From Hymenolepis diminuta (taxonomy: Eukaryota; Platyhelminthes; Cestoda; Cyclophyllidea; Hymenolepididae), in NCBI GenBank assembly GCA_900708905.1, contig CAADRB010000054.1:380070-444069 (forward strand): a DNA stretch of 64,000 bases. The letters are read 5' to 3'. The notes beneath the pieces were generated by a model that worked only from the letters and a program-made list of their open reading frames with translations, had not been told where the DNA came from and made no database searches. Positions 1 to 12,900 of the stretch are shown here, in pieces (within the stretch, counting starts at the first letter, position 1; each line of letters opens with the position of its first letter). The translations under genes and the position numbers were made by a program.

Positions 1-4
1 GTAG

Positions 5-91
5 ACGTCAATCATGTCTCGTCGTCGGAGTGATGATAGACACGTGTTTAGGTATCTTTACGCGAACACAGCGGGACCGCCTGTGGACATG
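5..91 (+). CDS. Doubtful upstream coding exon of RALGAPB
   Basis: A stretch of 29 open codons sits between a TAG acceptor at 2-4 and a GTAGTG donor at 92. It is phase 0 at both ends, so it would join the next exon (957) in frame. The join would read PVDM then AINYGLTMP, comparable with the human RALGAPB segment ending in CYGLTLP. The rest of the peptide shows no clear similarity, there is no polypyrimidine tract to judge because the window edge cuts it, and the same ORF continues past the donor to 214. It could equally be chance. Confidence 0.3.
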
Positions 92-956
92 GTAGTGAAG
101 ATCCTATCGCCAGGTATTAATCGACATCTGCTGGCTATAGCAATTTGCATAGACGCATCCCCATGCAATCTGTTTTCGTCAGGTAAAGTAATTGTCGTTG
201 ATTACAACTTTTGAAATTCACTAGAAAACTGCCGTATATGGCATTGCTTTTATTTGGGTAAATTGTTTTTTTTTCTGAAAAATCATTTGAATACCAAAAA
301 AATTATGAGTGAAACTAGCGGGCGTTATGGGAGTGAATTACATTATTATTATTATTAAATGTTATAAAAAGCATATATTTTTCCCAATTTTTCTACGACC
401 TGTTCGGTGCTTTTAATAAATTATCATCCCATTTTTGGCACAAACCACTAAAAATTGTTATCTACGGCTTTGAGATTGTGGGGATAGAAGAATAGAATCT
501 TCTTTAATCATATTATGGTCCTGTGTATCCATATCTGCAATATTTTTCGGGATTAATGTTAATATAGTATTTCTTCCCCAGTTTCTTAAGTTTTGGAGTT
601 CTCAGTTGACATTACTCGAAGCAACGAACCAGTAAGGAATGGAAGTGGGATCGAATTGTATAAAACTATTTTAGGGTTTCTGGTGTCTTACTTTCTTTTA
701 TATCTGAAATTATTGAGTTCTCCGATTCTTCATATCGCGTATAATTCAATTTGTAGCATCCAGATGTTCCAAAGGTTAATTTTTTAAATTTAAGATCAAA
801 AAATGAGACTCTCAGTCAAATCCTTCATGATGCCTTCCCTCTAACTGTGTTTTAAAAACAGCTGTCTCTGGATTCGAAAATTTTCATTTCATTTCTCTAT
901 TGACTTTAAATGGTTACATTATTCAAAGCGACAATTAATAAACCCTGTTTATTAAG

Positions 957-3900
957 GCAATCAACTACGGATTGACAATGCCTCCCGAGAACTGGGAGAT
1001 AGTCGCCCACAGCGTGCACATCTACTGCGATTGGTTGGGTTGTCTCCTACCCGCTCCGGTTCAAAGTCATGGCCAGAAGGGTGGCCAACAGCTTCCTCAC
1101 GCTCTTCTCGCACATCCTGTCTCTTATGCTCCTCGTCTTCTCTTTGCCCTCTGTCGATTCTTTACTCCTCGTAACGTTTCCAAGACTGGCGCCTCCGATC
1201 TCACTGATACTCTCTTTTCATTGCTGCATCAATCACCACGAGAGCCACCTGATCCTGCGTGTACTGGTGCTATCAAGGATATTGTAAAAGGTTAGCGCTA
1301 CTCTAAAAGGAAATTTTAATAGCTTTTTGCGGCTTACAAACTCACCTTAGTTGAACACCATTTCCGCGCATCCGGGTCGATTTTCACCTACTGCTTCTTT
1401 CCTATCAAAGTCTAATATGTCACTAACCACCTCACATCCATTTTCAATAGTTCGTTCACTAATTGTGCATTTATATGAGCCGCTGAACAACATAGATTCA
1501 AAGTCCATCAGAATGAAATTGGTAATTGGAATGCCAAATGATAGTTTATAGATCGGAAAATCCATTTCGTACGGATAGTCACAGTGACCTCCTGGTGGCC
1601 TTTCATTCATTAGTTAATGTTATTACCACAGGATCACAGCCAGGTAATTATTAGTGCAAATAAGTTAACATAGGGTGTGGTTTTCCTGCACTATTTTCAA
1701 ATAAACGTATTAACATCCCACATATGAAAAAGATATCCAATGGTTCCCCACATAGATTATCCAAAATTGAAACCTAATGCAATTCATTGGCTAATAGATA
1801 TTAGCTTTATAAACAAATGACCGGTCAATTTCAGGCAATCTTTACAATAAGAGTAAAATCTCACTCACGTAAATTCTTTTGGGTAAACAATTGGCCTCCA
1901 TTTTAACTTTCATTCACGCATCCTCTATAGAAATTTAGTGGCTATTTTTATCGGGGAAAATGAAAACCCTTTAACTTCTAATGCCCATCTAAATGATAAG
2001 TTTTCATTTGAAGTTGACATGAATAATACGGTTACATGTGATCTTTCGTTAATTCCATTATACTTTGTCGATATCATCAATATACAGTGACAATAAATCG
2101 TATTTTATTTATTATGTGGAGCTTTTTTAAAACTTCATTTTAGAAAATTTGATAGACCTGGGGGTATCTATTTGCTTGAAGGAACTTTGGCAAATCTTTT
2201 TATGCAAACTTAATTGATAGTATCGTGCTAGCACTGTATTAATTCCTTTTAAATATATTCCTCAATGTTCACCATTCATCTTTCTTGGTTCATTGGAACC
2301 TGAGCATTTATTTCAGTACTCTTAAGATTACGGTGCCCAAAGTTGTAAGTTTTTTATGCAAGTTATGTTGGAGATTATTTCTATAGAACTGACCAAACAA
2401 AGAATGGAGGGGGTAATTGAGATCTTTCATCTGCGTCTTGGAATCATCAGGTTGTCCGAATTTTACTACATAAATGTAGTCCATTTGGACGTTCTAAGAT
2501 CCTAAGGTCCATATTTTAGGGCCTGATGCTTTTGTTCCTGAATAATCTTTCATATGCGCCTTAATTGACAAGTAGGTTTATTAGAAAGATTAATCACTTC
2601 TAATAGAACAGGAGTAGATTACTCAAGCAGAACCCTAGCAAATCTATTTCCCATTATAGATTATCAAAAGTTTGCCTACTTTTTCTTCTTCAAATTCCCC
2701 ATTACGTGAAGTAATTATGTTGAATAAAAGTTATGATAGATCTTTTTCTTTACAAAATCGATAATATTAAGGTCAGAAAAGGGAAATATCTCAAAATGGT
2801 ATGTTCTAATCTAACTAAACTCTCCCTCGATTATCAGGTTTTCACAATTTTAGGAATTGTCTCAGCTTCAACACTGCAAACTTCTACGGGAACAGGGTCA
2901 GCAGTAGCGGGTGAAGCAGAGCGATGGTTACAAAAGAAGTACATTCCACTTGTCTCCTGCATTGTCAACCGAATAGAACAAATTCTCAACACATCTCATC
3001 TTCTCACTGGAACTCTGTGGGATCGCCTCTTGGAATTCTCTCTGGCAGTTGGTTTCGCTGTTCTCTCAATTCCACCACAGATAGAGTCATCGGCTATCAC
3101 AACCTCCCGACCGTTCTCTCAAGTAGGATTGCATCTTTATCTATATAAGTTCGTCTCTGCCTTTATTGGTTGAGTATTTAGACTAATCACAGCATTTTGA
3201 GTGATTCTAAACGTGGAGAAGGATTAAGTCTACTGGTTAGGAATTTCCATTCTCGTTTAATCTTTTCTTCTCATCTCATATTGACATCCAGTCCTCGATT
3301 TTATCTGTTGAGTTCGATGCTCTGTTTGAGAATAGTATATTGCTAAATGCTTGAGTTCGAATTGCTGTCCACGTTTTTCTTGGAAAGGAGTCCTACAGTT
3401 TCGTGTATGAATAGTAAGATCGAAGATGTAAATACTGTTTCGCCTTTTTGTTTATTCTAAATAGCTACAAAATGTTTGGTGTTTTATAATGACTAAGAGT
3501 AAAAGTTTTAACACTTTAATAGTTATAATAATAGTTGGAAAGTGTTTATTTTGTTTTGGGGAAACACCCCACGGGAAAAATTCGTTTGATCACTGTAAAC
3601 TCTTGTCACGAAACTTTTTTTTCTCTATCGATAGTTTTAATCTCCATTGTTTGATTGTTCTAGAGATTTGAAATAGATAGTATACATCAGATTCAGTGCG
3701 AGCCTCCTCAAAAGATCTTTTGTAAAATAGCACTATGTATTCCTCGGGCTTAGAAGAGAAGTAATTATCCAGAATCTCGTGAACTAAGTCTCCCTCCTCA
3801 AATTAATTCCCCTTTACTATAGCTATTCATCCGCTTTTCTGAACGGTATAATATTGTCTCGATTAGTATATGGGCATATGTATTTTACGTAGATCAACAG

Positions 3901-6900
3901 TATTGACCATTTCCTCTCCTTTACCATTGCTAGTACAATTTGTATAGAATTATAATATCCGATCCAAAAGAGGGAAAGTCTTTACGGCATTCATCCTGGA
4001 ATGAGGTAAGATATCCTGAAGCCACTGATTGAAAATACTCGCATCCAATCATCCGCCATTGTCCTGTATTAGCCAATGTAGTTGAGTGGGTCTCAAATCC
4101 GTGTTACCTGATACAAGATCAATTTCATCCATCATGATTTAAAATACGGATATTTTTTTTTGCAGTCTCCAGGCCTTCGTGGAATGCTCCAACTTGAAAG
4201 TATGATAGTAACTATGTTGATTCGAGTGTGGCTACGAGCTATGGCTCAACACTATCCCACAAATCCATATTGGGAGGGTCTTCAAGAACTCTGCCGAGTC
4301 GCTCGTCATCGGATCGGTTCCAGCTATGTCTGGTCCCGAGTGATGGTCATCTTCACCTTCAATCTCCTTCGACCATATGTCATTCAAGATCTCTCCTCCC
4401 CTCCAACCATTCGATTCACCCATACGGATAAAGTTTCCGTCTTGCTTGATTCGCCTCCTTTTAGTGGTGAGCTGAATTGTTACCTTTCCATGTACTTCAA
4501 ACTTGTATTTACTCATCCTATCAATTCTAGCTTTTCAGCCTCTCATGGGACGCCAGCTTATATCAGACTTGCCGTCGAAAATTCAAGAGCTTTCGTGGTT
4601 CCGGCTGCTCCATATCTTTGGAAATCCGGTCGACCTCTGTTACCCAACTGAGATTACTCATACGGCTGTCTTTGAATATTTCAGGTAATGTTCTCCAATC
4701 TATATATCAAGGTCAAATGACTTTCAAGTCGATCTTGAACACTTATCTTGGGCAGAAAGAATCGCTCTGTTTTTATATATTCTTTTCCAACCAACTCTTT
4801 TAATTGGTATTAACATTCACACATTATTATAATGAATACTTAATTTATTACATTTGTTCATACATATTAGACAAGTTTATTAATTTTTAAGACTCCCTGA
4901 TGTTTATCCTCTATTCCAGGGTAAGTGTTGAAAAATACTTTCTGTGACATCTTGAGAACTACGTACAAAAATTCAATAGACTCTGGTGAGAACACATCAT
5001 AATAAGATCTCATCCTATTATACTGTGTCAATTACAATTACTTTGAAAACGTGGAGCACTTGATGTAAGGGGAAGTCAATCACTTAAATTGTCCTGTCTC
5101 AAAAGGAGTTTATCATGTGATTCGACACTTAGAGCCTTGATATCACAGTTTCTTATAATTCATCAGTAGTGTGTAGTTTTAAGAGTGCACGTCTGATAAG
5201 TTAGGGGTCATGCGATCGATGTTTATTGGTGCATGGATGTCCATTGCACTCTTTACCACAAGTGCACAAGTCAAGTGTTGCAAACACTCAAGGTATTTGT
5301 GGCAAATTACATTTTTTTCAATAAATAATGCCTAACCGTCTCATCTTTATTTTAGGCGATCAAATTCAGCCTCAAGATGTCGACTCACAGCTGCCTTTCT
5401 GCCAGCAATCTTCTACCATTTGATGAGAAGTTTTTCGACGATGGTAGATCTCTTCTTGGGCATATCACCATCTTTGTCTGGAAGTCTCTCCACATTCACT
5501 GGAGTTCCGCAGAATCTCTTTGGACCTCTAGCAGATGTTGCAGAGTACTTCCAGTACGCGTCTGTCAGGTCTCCTGATACTGCTATATTGGGTAAATAAG
5601 GTCTTAACTCTTCCCTTATTGCTAATCTGTAGATACAATTTGTAGATACACAATTTTTATAGTACTTATCTATTGAGATTTAATAAAAGCTTCAGCTAGA
5701 CCCTTTACTAGCAATAAGAAAATCACTTTAATGTTTCTTTCGGAGATACTGAACGCTATCTGGTCATCTTTTAACAAATCTGAAATGTCTAATCGATTTC
5801 GCGTTTTATTTACTCTATAATATTTAGGTGAAAAGGGACATTAATCGGATAAACAGTAGCATAGGATAAAGCCATATTTAATAATGACAATGCCTGAACA
5901 AAGTCGTTATGCTGTATTAGGATGCTCTTTTTTGATAAATTTAACGATTCCTTATATTTCTGCGCTGTGTATCTGTTTTCGGGTAAACTGATCCCCACGC
6001 TCTTATTGTTTCAAGCAGAAAAACGGTGAGTTTGCGTTTTCCTGCAAGGGGAATTTTATGGCATTGATCTAATATGTTAATAAAATAGTCGTCAGATCAT
6101 TTACACCAAGTTCTGATAGTAGACAACAGAAGGATAAAACAGTTGTTTTGGTGAGCTCATTCATTCGTAGTGTATGTCACACTCTGAATGAATGTATCAT
6201 CCCTCCTTTTACCAGTGGAGTTTAGATACTCTCTTCTAATAGGTTCTACTAATAGTAGAACCTGAAAAATTGCTGGATGAATTGTTTCCATTTATAATTC
6301 AGATTGCCCCTTCCTCCTCCCTTCCCTTAGTATTCATGTAAACACTGAAGCTTGCGTGGTGATTTTGAGCCCATCTAGTTAATTTATTGAATAAATTTCT
6401 CGAATCTTCGAACATTACTATCCTTATGAAAACTGTCGATATGCATAGCAAATTCGTACTTCCAGTGGAGCTTGTGGAATTAAACTCGAAGGATCCAAGG
6501 ATAGACTAAAATTAGCTGCTTCATTCCGTTTAATTAGCAAAGAATAAAATCATAAATCTTTCTCCTCCGAACTTTGGCAGCCATATATGTACATAGTGAA
6601 AAGTCTCAAACATGCGGATTTCCAGCAGCTATTGATGGCGGCCATCACTCTGTCTTCGGCTATTCAAATCAGGGAAATTTCGCATCCATTTTTAATTTTC
6701 TAAACAACCTAATGGTATATAATTCTGAGTTTCTATCCGTGTGCAATTGATCGGGATCTCGGGAGTCTCTCATTTATGAACTTATTTTATAAATTATTTT
6801 GTTGGTGTTATTCAGCGACGATACTGAATGACATCAGTGTGTGTTCTGTTCTTGAAATCATCCTCAATGTGGTTTCTCTCCCTAGCCACCGATCTGTTCG

Positions 6901-9900
6901 ATTGTAGTACTTATGAAGGGGAGCGTAAGCGCTTTTCCCTGCCGAAAATGCTGAACTTTCCACTTGAGATCAAACACTGATTCCTCAAAAAGCTGGGTTT
7001 TCAGGCTTTGTGTGCTTTTCTCTAACTTGCTTCCAGATCTCCTGCTCTCTATTGTCTTAAAAATCCACCTGCCATCAAAATTTAACTTTTAACTTCTTGC
7101 TTCCAGCTGTAGACTTACGAAGCCCAGTTTCAATTGATGGAAGACGCAAGATCTCCCAAGTGGATAAAAAAACATTTACGGAAATTTTAGCACCTCGGAG
7201 ATTCTCAGGTATTTATTATCACTTGGGTGCACTCTACAGCCATGACCACTTATTCAGTGTTTATGAATAGAATTTTCTGTTTCCTCTACGAAGCATTCTT
7301 GGTGAAACACTCGCTTACTTCTCTTCGAATGCGCCTCCTTTGTTCTTTTGGTTGGCTTTCTAAAAGCTTTCTGTTGTAACCGCCTTCTGTTCTATTCAAT
7401 GCTCTATTCGCCTGCTTCTATCTACCGATTTTACTAATCTCTATAATTTTCAATGAAAACATGGCCACTGAGACTCAGTGAAGATAAGATTCAGCCTACT
7501 TAATCCAATTACAGGGACAGTCTGTGGTGCAATATTGGTGAAACAAACTTTTTATTTTCTTTGCAATTCCATCCATTCCAGATAAGGGCATGCAATTCAT
7601 TGTTTACCTTTGATATCGGATTTTTTGTTCACTTTAATCTGGACTAAAAGTAAACAATGCCCTTATATATGTCATTATTTGATTCATAATTTGTGTTTTT
7701 TTGCCATACTAGCGTTTATATTAACTCCTTTATACTTACATTGTTTCTTTTGTGTTATTATGAAACAAATGGTGTTTTTTTTCATTTTTCTAATTTGGTT
7801 TTTTATTTGTAATTCATTATTTTACTATCACGAAACTTTTTTTCGAAAATACCCCTTTTACTTTCTCTACTCTAGCCAATTTCAAGCTCTTAGAAATTAA
7901 TAGATTTTGCATCATTGGAACTAATTATAACAACCATAGTTTATTAAAAATGAAACTTCCTGAATTTTCTGATATCGATTTGTCATTTAAAAGATAATCA
8001 AATTACCCAACTCATTTAATTATCGGTTTTTTGATGTTCTTTTTTCCTATCCGTCTTCAACTACTCTCCTCTTCATATACATTATTGTGCTTCTTCCATA
8101 GAAAAGTATCGAGGAGTCATTGAGCAGAATGCTTCTGCCACAGATCTTCCAGCAAAGACTGATTCTGTCCCTGTAGATTCAGCTGTCAGCACCACCTCCT
8201 TAGCTAACCTCGTCCGCAATGCTGGTCTGTCATCCAATGTCGATCCGCAGTCATTAGCCGAAGCATGGCTTCAATCTGATCTACTAGTGACCTGCTTTTA
8301 CAACAGACCGAAAGTAACATCTTTCATTAAGCTTCTGGGACCCTGGCTATTTGACGCGGCTTCTGGGATGAGAACTGTGTCGAACACGTCAGGAAATAAG
8401 GGTATGTTAATATTTTACCTCTTAATAAAATATGTAGTACTTATTAATCTTAAGTAGTTGCTTTTTATGTACTTTGTTAACTTAGGTACAATTGTGTCCG
8501 ACCCTTCGCTAAAGGTAGATAATATCAGTTTTCATGTGGGTCGTGCCGAGGCGATGGCTTGTCTTTGCCGGATCTTTATCTACGCTAGAAAAACCCAACT
8601 GACCTTCAGTCGACTTGCTCGTTTTTATTTGTGCCTTGTCAATGCCCTCACCGTCGATCCGGTAAGTCATTCCATTCATTATAACCGCCCATGGTAAAGC
8701 TAAAAAGATTTCACATTTTAATAATTAAGAGACCACTTTGTGTGCAGAATTAGTAAAATAGTTCAGATTTTAGAAGAAACGTCGAAAAAAGTTCAGAAAC
8801 TCAAGGAATCAGGAGAGCTTCTAATTCCAGAATCATTTTCCCATTTATTTTCCAATTTTAATTTAATTAAACCTGTCTTATCGATGTCCGATTCACACAA
8901 AAAGTTCGAATGGCATTATTTCGTTAAATTTCGTAATAATCACCTTTTTACATAGCGCTTTTAACAAAGTTCTATCAGGCAAAGAAAACTATAGGTTGGT
9001 AGATTATCTTGGGGCTTAAGGTGATCAGTCTCCCAGTATCTGTTCGTCTCACTTTCATTTGACCAAAGTATATAATAATTTCCCTTTTTCGCACACCCTG
9101 CGATTACAGTTGATGTTGAAATTCTATCATCGTCGGTAGTTTATCGTTGCTATTTTAAATAAAAAAGGTGTAATTTTTTCTTCTGTCTATTTTACCCCCC
9201 GCAGTTTTAGACACCTCTCGATTTGTATGAAAGTTATATTGGTATTTCATTTACGAAATTTTTCAACTCTATTATTAAGGTCTGAAGAAATTACTTTCAA
9301 AGTTATCTTATTGGGATTCAAGTCATTTTTAAAGGAGAGGTCATGTTAGACTAAAACTGCAAACTTTGATTCGAAAATACCGTTAATTCATTTTAAGTAG
9401 TGCACATGGCTTCCAGTTTCTTGGTCATGAGACTTCTTTTTAGATTCTTATCACTTGTTTAAAATTATTGAAATTTCTTTTTTTATTATGGATTTGGGAA
9501 AAGCTGCTCATGTGAGACAGCTTCCAGCGGGACAGATTAAAACAAATTGTCAATGGTTAATTTATTTCTTTCAATTTTACTGTGTTGGGGAATATCTGTC
9601 TGTAGTTAATTTCTTTCACCACTTCAATCGTCTTAACCTAATATTAATGTGTTCAAACTTGTTTTATTTTTATTCAGTGACTTCTCACGATAGGGGATTT
9701 TGTTTTTTCCTCAGTTCCAATTCTGAAGTATATTCTCTTTCTTGTTTCATGGGTTGGTTCACTTTATTTAACTGTTTTCTTAACAGTTAAAGTTGTCGAA
9801 GGTAACGTGTATTTGAAGACCCGTTAATCATTTATTCACTCCATAGGCCGCTGATTAATTTACAAGCCTTTTTATAATGAATCGAAAGAATTAGCTGAGG

Positions 9901-12900
9901 ATGATTAAGGAATCCTATAAGAGATCCAAATTCTTGATTCGTTAACTGATTTCTCACAATTCATGATTCTTAAGTTGCGTAAATAATGAACTGTAATCAA
10001 TCGTTCCTGAGCTTCACTTAGGAATGTAACACTCACTTAGTTCAAAGCGTATGTGCTTGCTCAAACACTTGAAGAACTTAAGAGGAAGTGAGTATTTAAG
10101 CCTGTATGAACTCCTTGCTTCCGTTTGTGTGTTAATCACCATAACAACCAAGCAACCAATCAGCTAGCTATCTGCGAGGGGCATGCGAACGCCCGCACTA
10201 TTTGTTTTCCCGTGCGCTGCTAGCAGTGCGTTCTTACTCTTTTTGTTGCTATATGTTATAAAAACCTACTACTGTGTAGTCAATTAAATGTCCTCAGACC
10301 TGGTTGTTGGAGCTTTTGATTACGCTATTTTTTAAATCAAATTACTACTTGCCTTCTCTTCTGGCAGGAAGTTGAATACGTTTTATCGACTGTTCTCTTC
10401 CATTCACCGGATCTTTTGCGAGCTGATCTTCCTGGATCTTTCTCGCTGCTTGCCGTACCTTTATTCAACACTGTTCAGTGGATCCTAAAGAAACCATCTG
10501 TTATGTGAGTTCTTATTTCCTTTCCTTTTTATTGCGACAATGAATCAGTGTTTTAAATTGAATTTTAAAAGCCATTACATTATATTTATTAAGACCCATG
10601 CGGTAAAGACAGAGACCACCGAATTCTAAGATAAGCATATTAGTTGTCTAGTGCCCTGCTTTAATGTTTTATTTTTCATTGAGTGAGTTTAATTTTCCCC
10701 AGAAAAGTTTGCATGGTTTTACAATTACTGCAGTATAGTCTCAGTAATGGTTTTAACTGACAATTGAGACGCCAATTATAATGCATTTGGTTTCATCGTA
10801 CAAATTTACTAGCAATATTTAAAATGCTTCCTTACAGTATCGTTATTGTGTTGGCGCATGGTACCCGATGTTCTCTTCCATAACAGGAGAGTCTTAACTC
10901 TTAAGTTTAGGAGAAAGTTCCTAGGGAGTAAACTGCTCATGCTTCCGCAGATTTCTTTATTCATTGGATCATTGTAAATTTTGGACACTTGACTTAGATG
11001 GATACACAACTGTTTGAATATTCAACGATATTTTGGAGTTTTTCTGAATATCAAATTTACTTTCAATATTTTTTTTGTTTTTAATTTGTCCCTTTGAGCT
11101 CAACTTATTTTGAGTTCGTTCGCACTTAATTATTTCCAAAAAAATTATAAAATTTCCTGTTTTCTTTAATTTTCCCTTAACATGTTTACATTAAATCTTT
11201 TTTTGCATTATTCATATTTATATGTTTACTTATTTATGTACAACATTTTGTCCCCAAATTAAATAACTATAGGAAAGTACTATTTTATAATTGACTTAAA
11301 TTTTACTCTGATTTGTAAATTTAAAGCATTTCTTGGCATCTGTAATGGGAAATTTAGTATAATACTTCTGTAGATGGTGAAAGTAGAAGTCGAGTGAAAA
11401 ATGTGGCCAGAACATCAAAAAATGCCTGCTTTGTGTGACTTCTGGATTCATTGGGTTGTCTACGACGTTCACTTATGAACACTGTACTATATCATGTGCT
11501 AATGGTCCAGGGTTTAGGATTTGACCCCCTCTGTTCCTAAATAAAGTCATACCCACGGTGTTCAAAGCACGTTGGCTAACTGTTTAAATTGAGCGGGCGG
11601 TTTATGTCATTTGAATGAATTTACCTTTTCCATTGTCGAAAGTGCATGCGCAATCATCAAAAAAATTATACAGATTAAAGTAGTTTATTCGTATTCGTGT
11701 TTTTTTTTGTAGAATTTTCAGATCATAGAATTTATTATGGTTGCTCCCATCCCTTTTCACATTAGGCGCTTGATAATAAATGATAAATTTCACAATGTCC
11801 TCTGTTGGTAGAAGAGTATGGAAAGGAAGTAGAAAGGTCAGCCATTAGGATGCATTTTTCTCTTTTGCGATCCTCTTCACTGATTTCCCTTTTCTACCTT
11901 TCCGCAATTGTCAAGCGTTCTATCGCTCTACTTTAACGATCAAGCGTATGACATTTCTGCGAATAGTCAACAGCATAGGAGTCATTTATTTGCTAAACTA
12001 TCACCCTTTCAAATTTCACGAAGAGAAAGCGACAGTAGGTAGATGGTGTCCACCTCGTGCCTAGTAAACTGAAACTCTCTAGGGGCACCGTCGACTAGAT
12101 CTCTTTATGTAGATACCAGATAATTGGAACGAAATTATAAGCAACTGAAGCGAAGACGAATGAGTCATAGTTAAAATGAAATGAAACTCAATACACGGGA
12201 GGTAGAAAACCGTTAGCCATCGGCGGACTATGATTTTGATTAATTTATTCTATTTATTTCTGATCGATGATGGCTCTAATCATTGGATAATTTTTTTTGA
12301 ATAACTAGGTATTTCGATTACATTCTCAAGAATTGTCACACGAAAGATAAAACGCTACTCATTCACTTATGCCTTCGCGTGGATTTACATAATAGAGAAA
12401 GAAGATACCTTGTCCGGCTCTGTTTAGATGAAAATGTATTCCTTATTTTTGCTTAGATGCCCGGAGTACATTTCCATGGTGCTACTTCGAAGGGCTAGTC
12501 TACACCAACTTCTCTCTATGGCTTGTCTCTCAAATCGTCTCGAAGGCGTTCAGTTCCAGGGTGAGTTCTTGTGTCCCATTAAAACAAGTTCTTGCCAAAA
12601 TTATTTAATTTTTCTCATGGTGTGTAAAATTGTTAAGATTTAAGTTTTAGAATTGAAGGAACTGTATTTGGGTTCAGGGTTTGCACATTCTCTGAGAAAA
12701 GTGATTTTCAACAATTATCTCGGGTTGAGAGAGCGTTTTATCGAGTCTCAAATTCCCCATCCCTCCTCTTTGTTAGCTATTCCGTTCATTGGATGTGCAC
12801 CAATGAATGTCAAACTCGAGACCTCCGACTTCTCAGACAGGCAATGTTCTCTGGTAACAACATTTGCCTCTTTTAGTGAGAATTTGTTTCTAACTTCAAA

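Noticed and set aside
582..631. 50-nt exon with good CAG acceptor and GTAAGG donor
   Set aside because: Only one frame is open, and its end phase cannot join the exon at 957 without creating a stop. The peptide has no family resemblance. It could still be untranslated or alternative.
7610..7900. 96-codon Phe/Leu/Ile-rich ORF
   Set aside because: T-rich intronic sequence of RALGAPB; the amino-acid bias reflects base composition.
12309..12456. Extra RALGAPB exon or alternative acceptor at 12309
   Set aside because: It can be entered in phase from 10504 and stays open, but it ends in a TAG at 12454-12456, exactly the next acceptor. Direct splicing 10504 to 12457 gives a gap-free match to the human protein (WILKK then LLRRAS).
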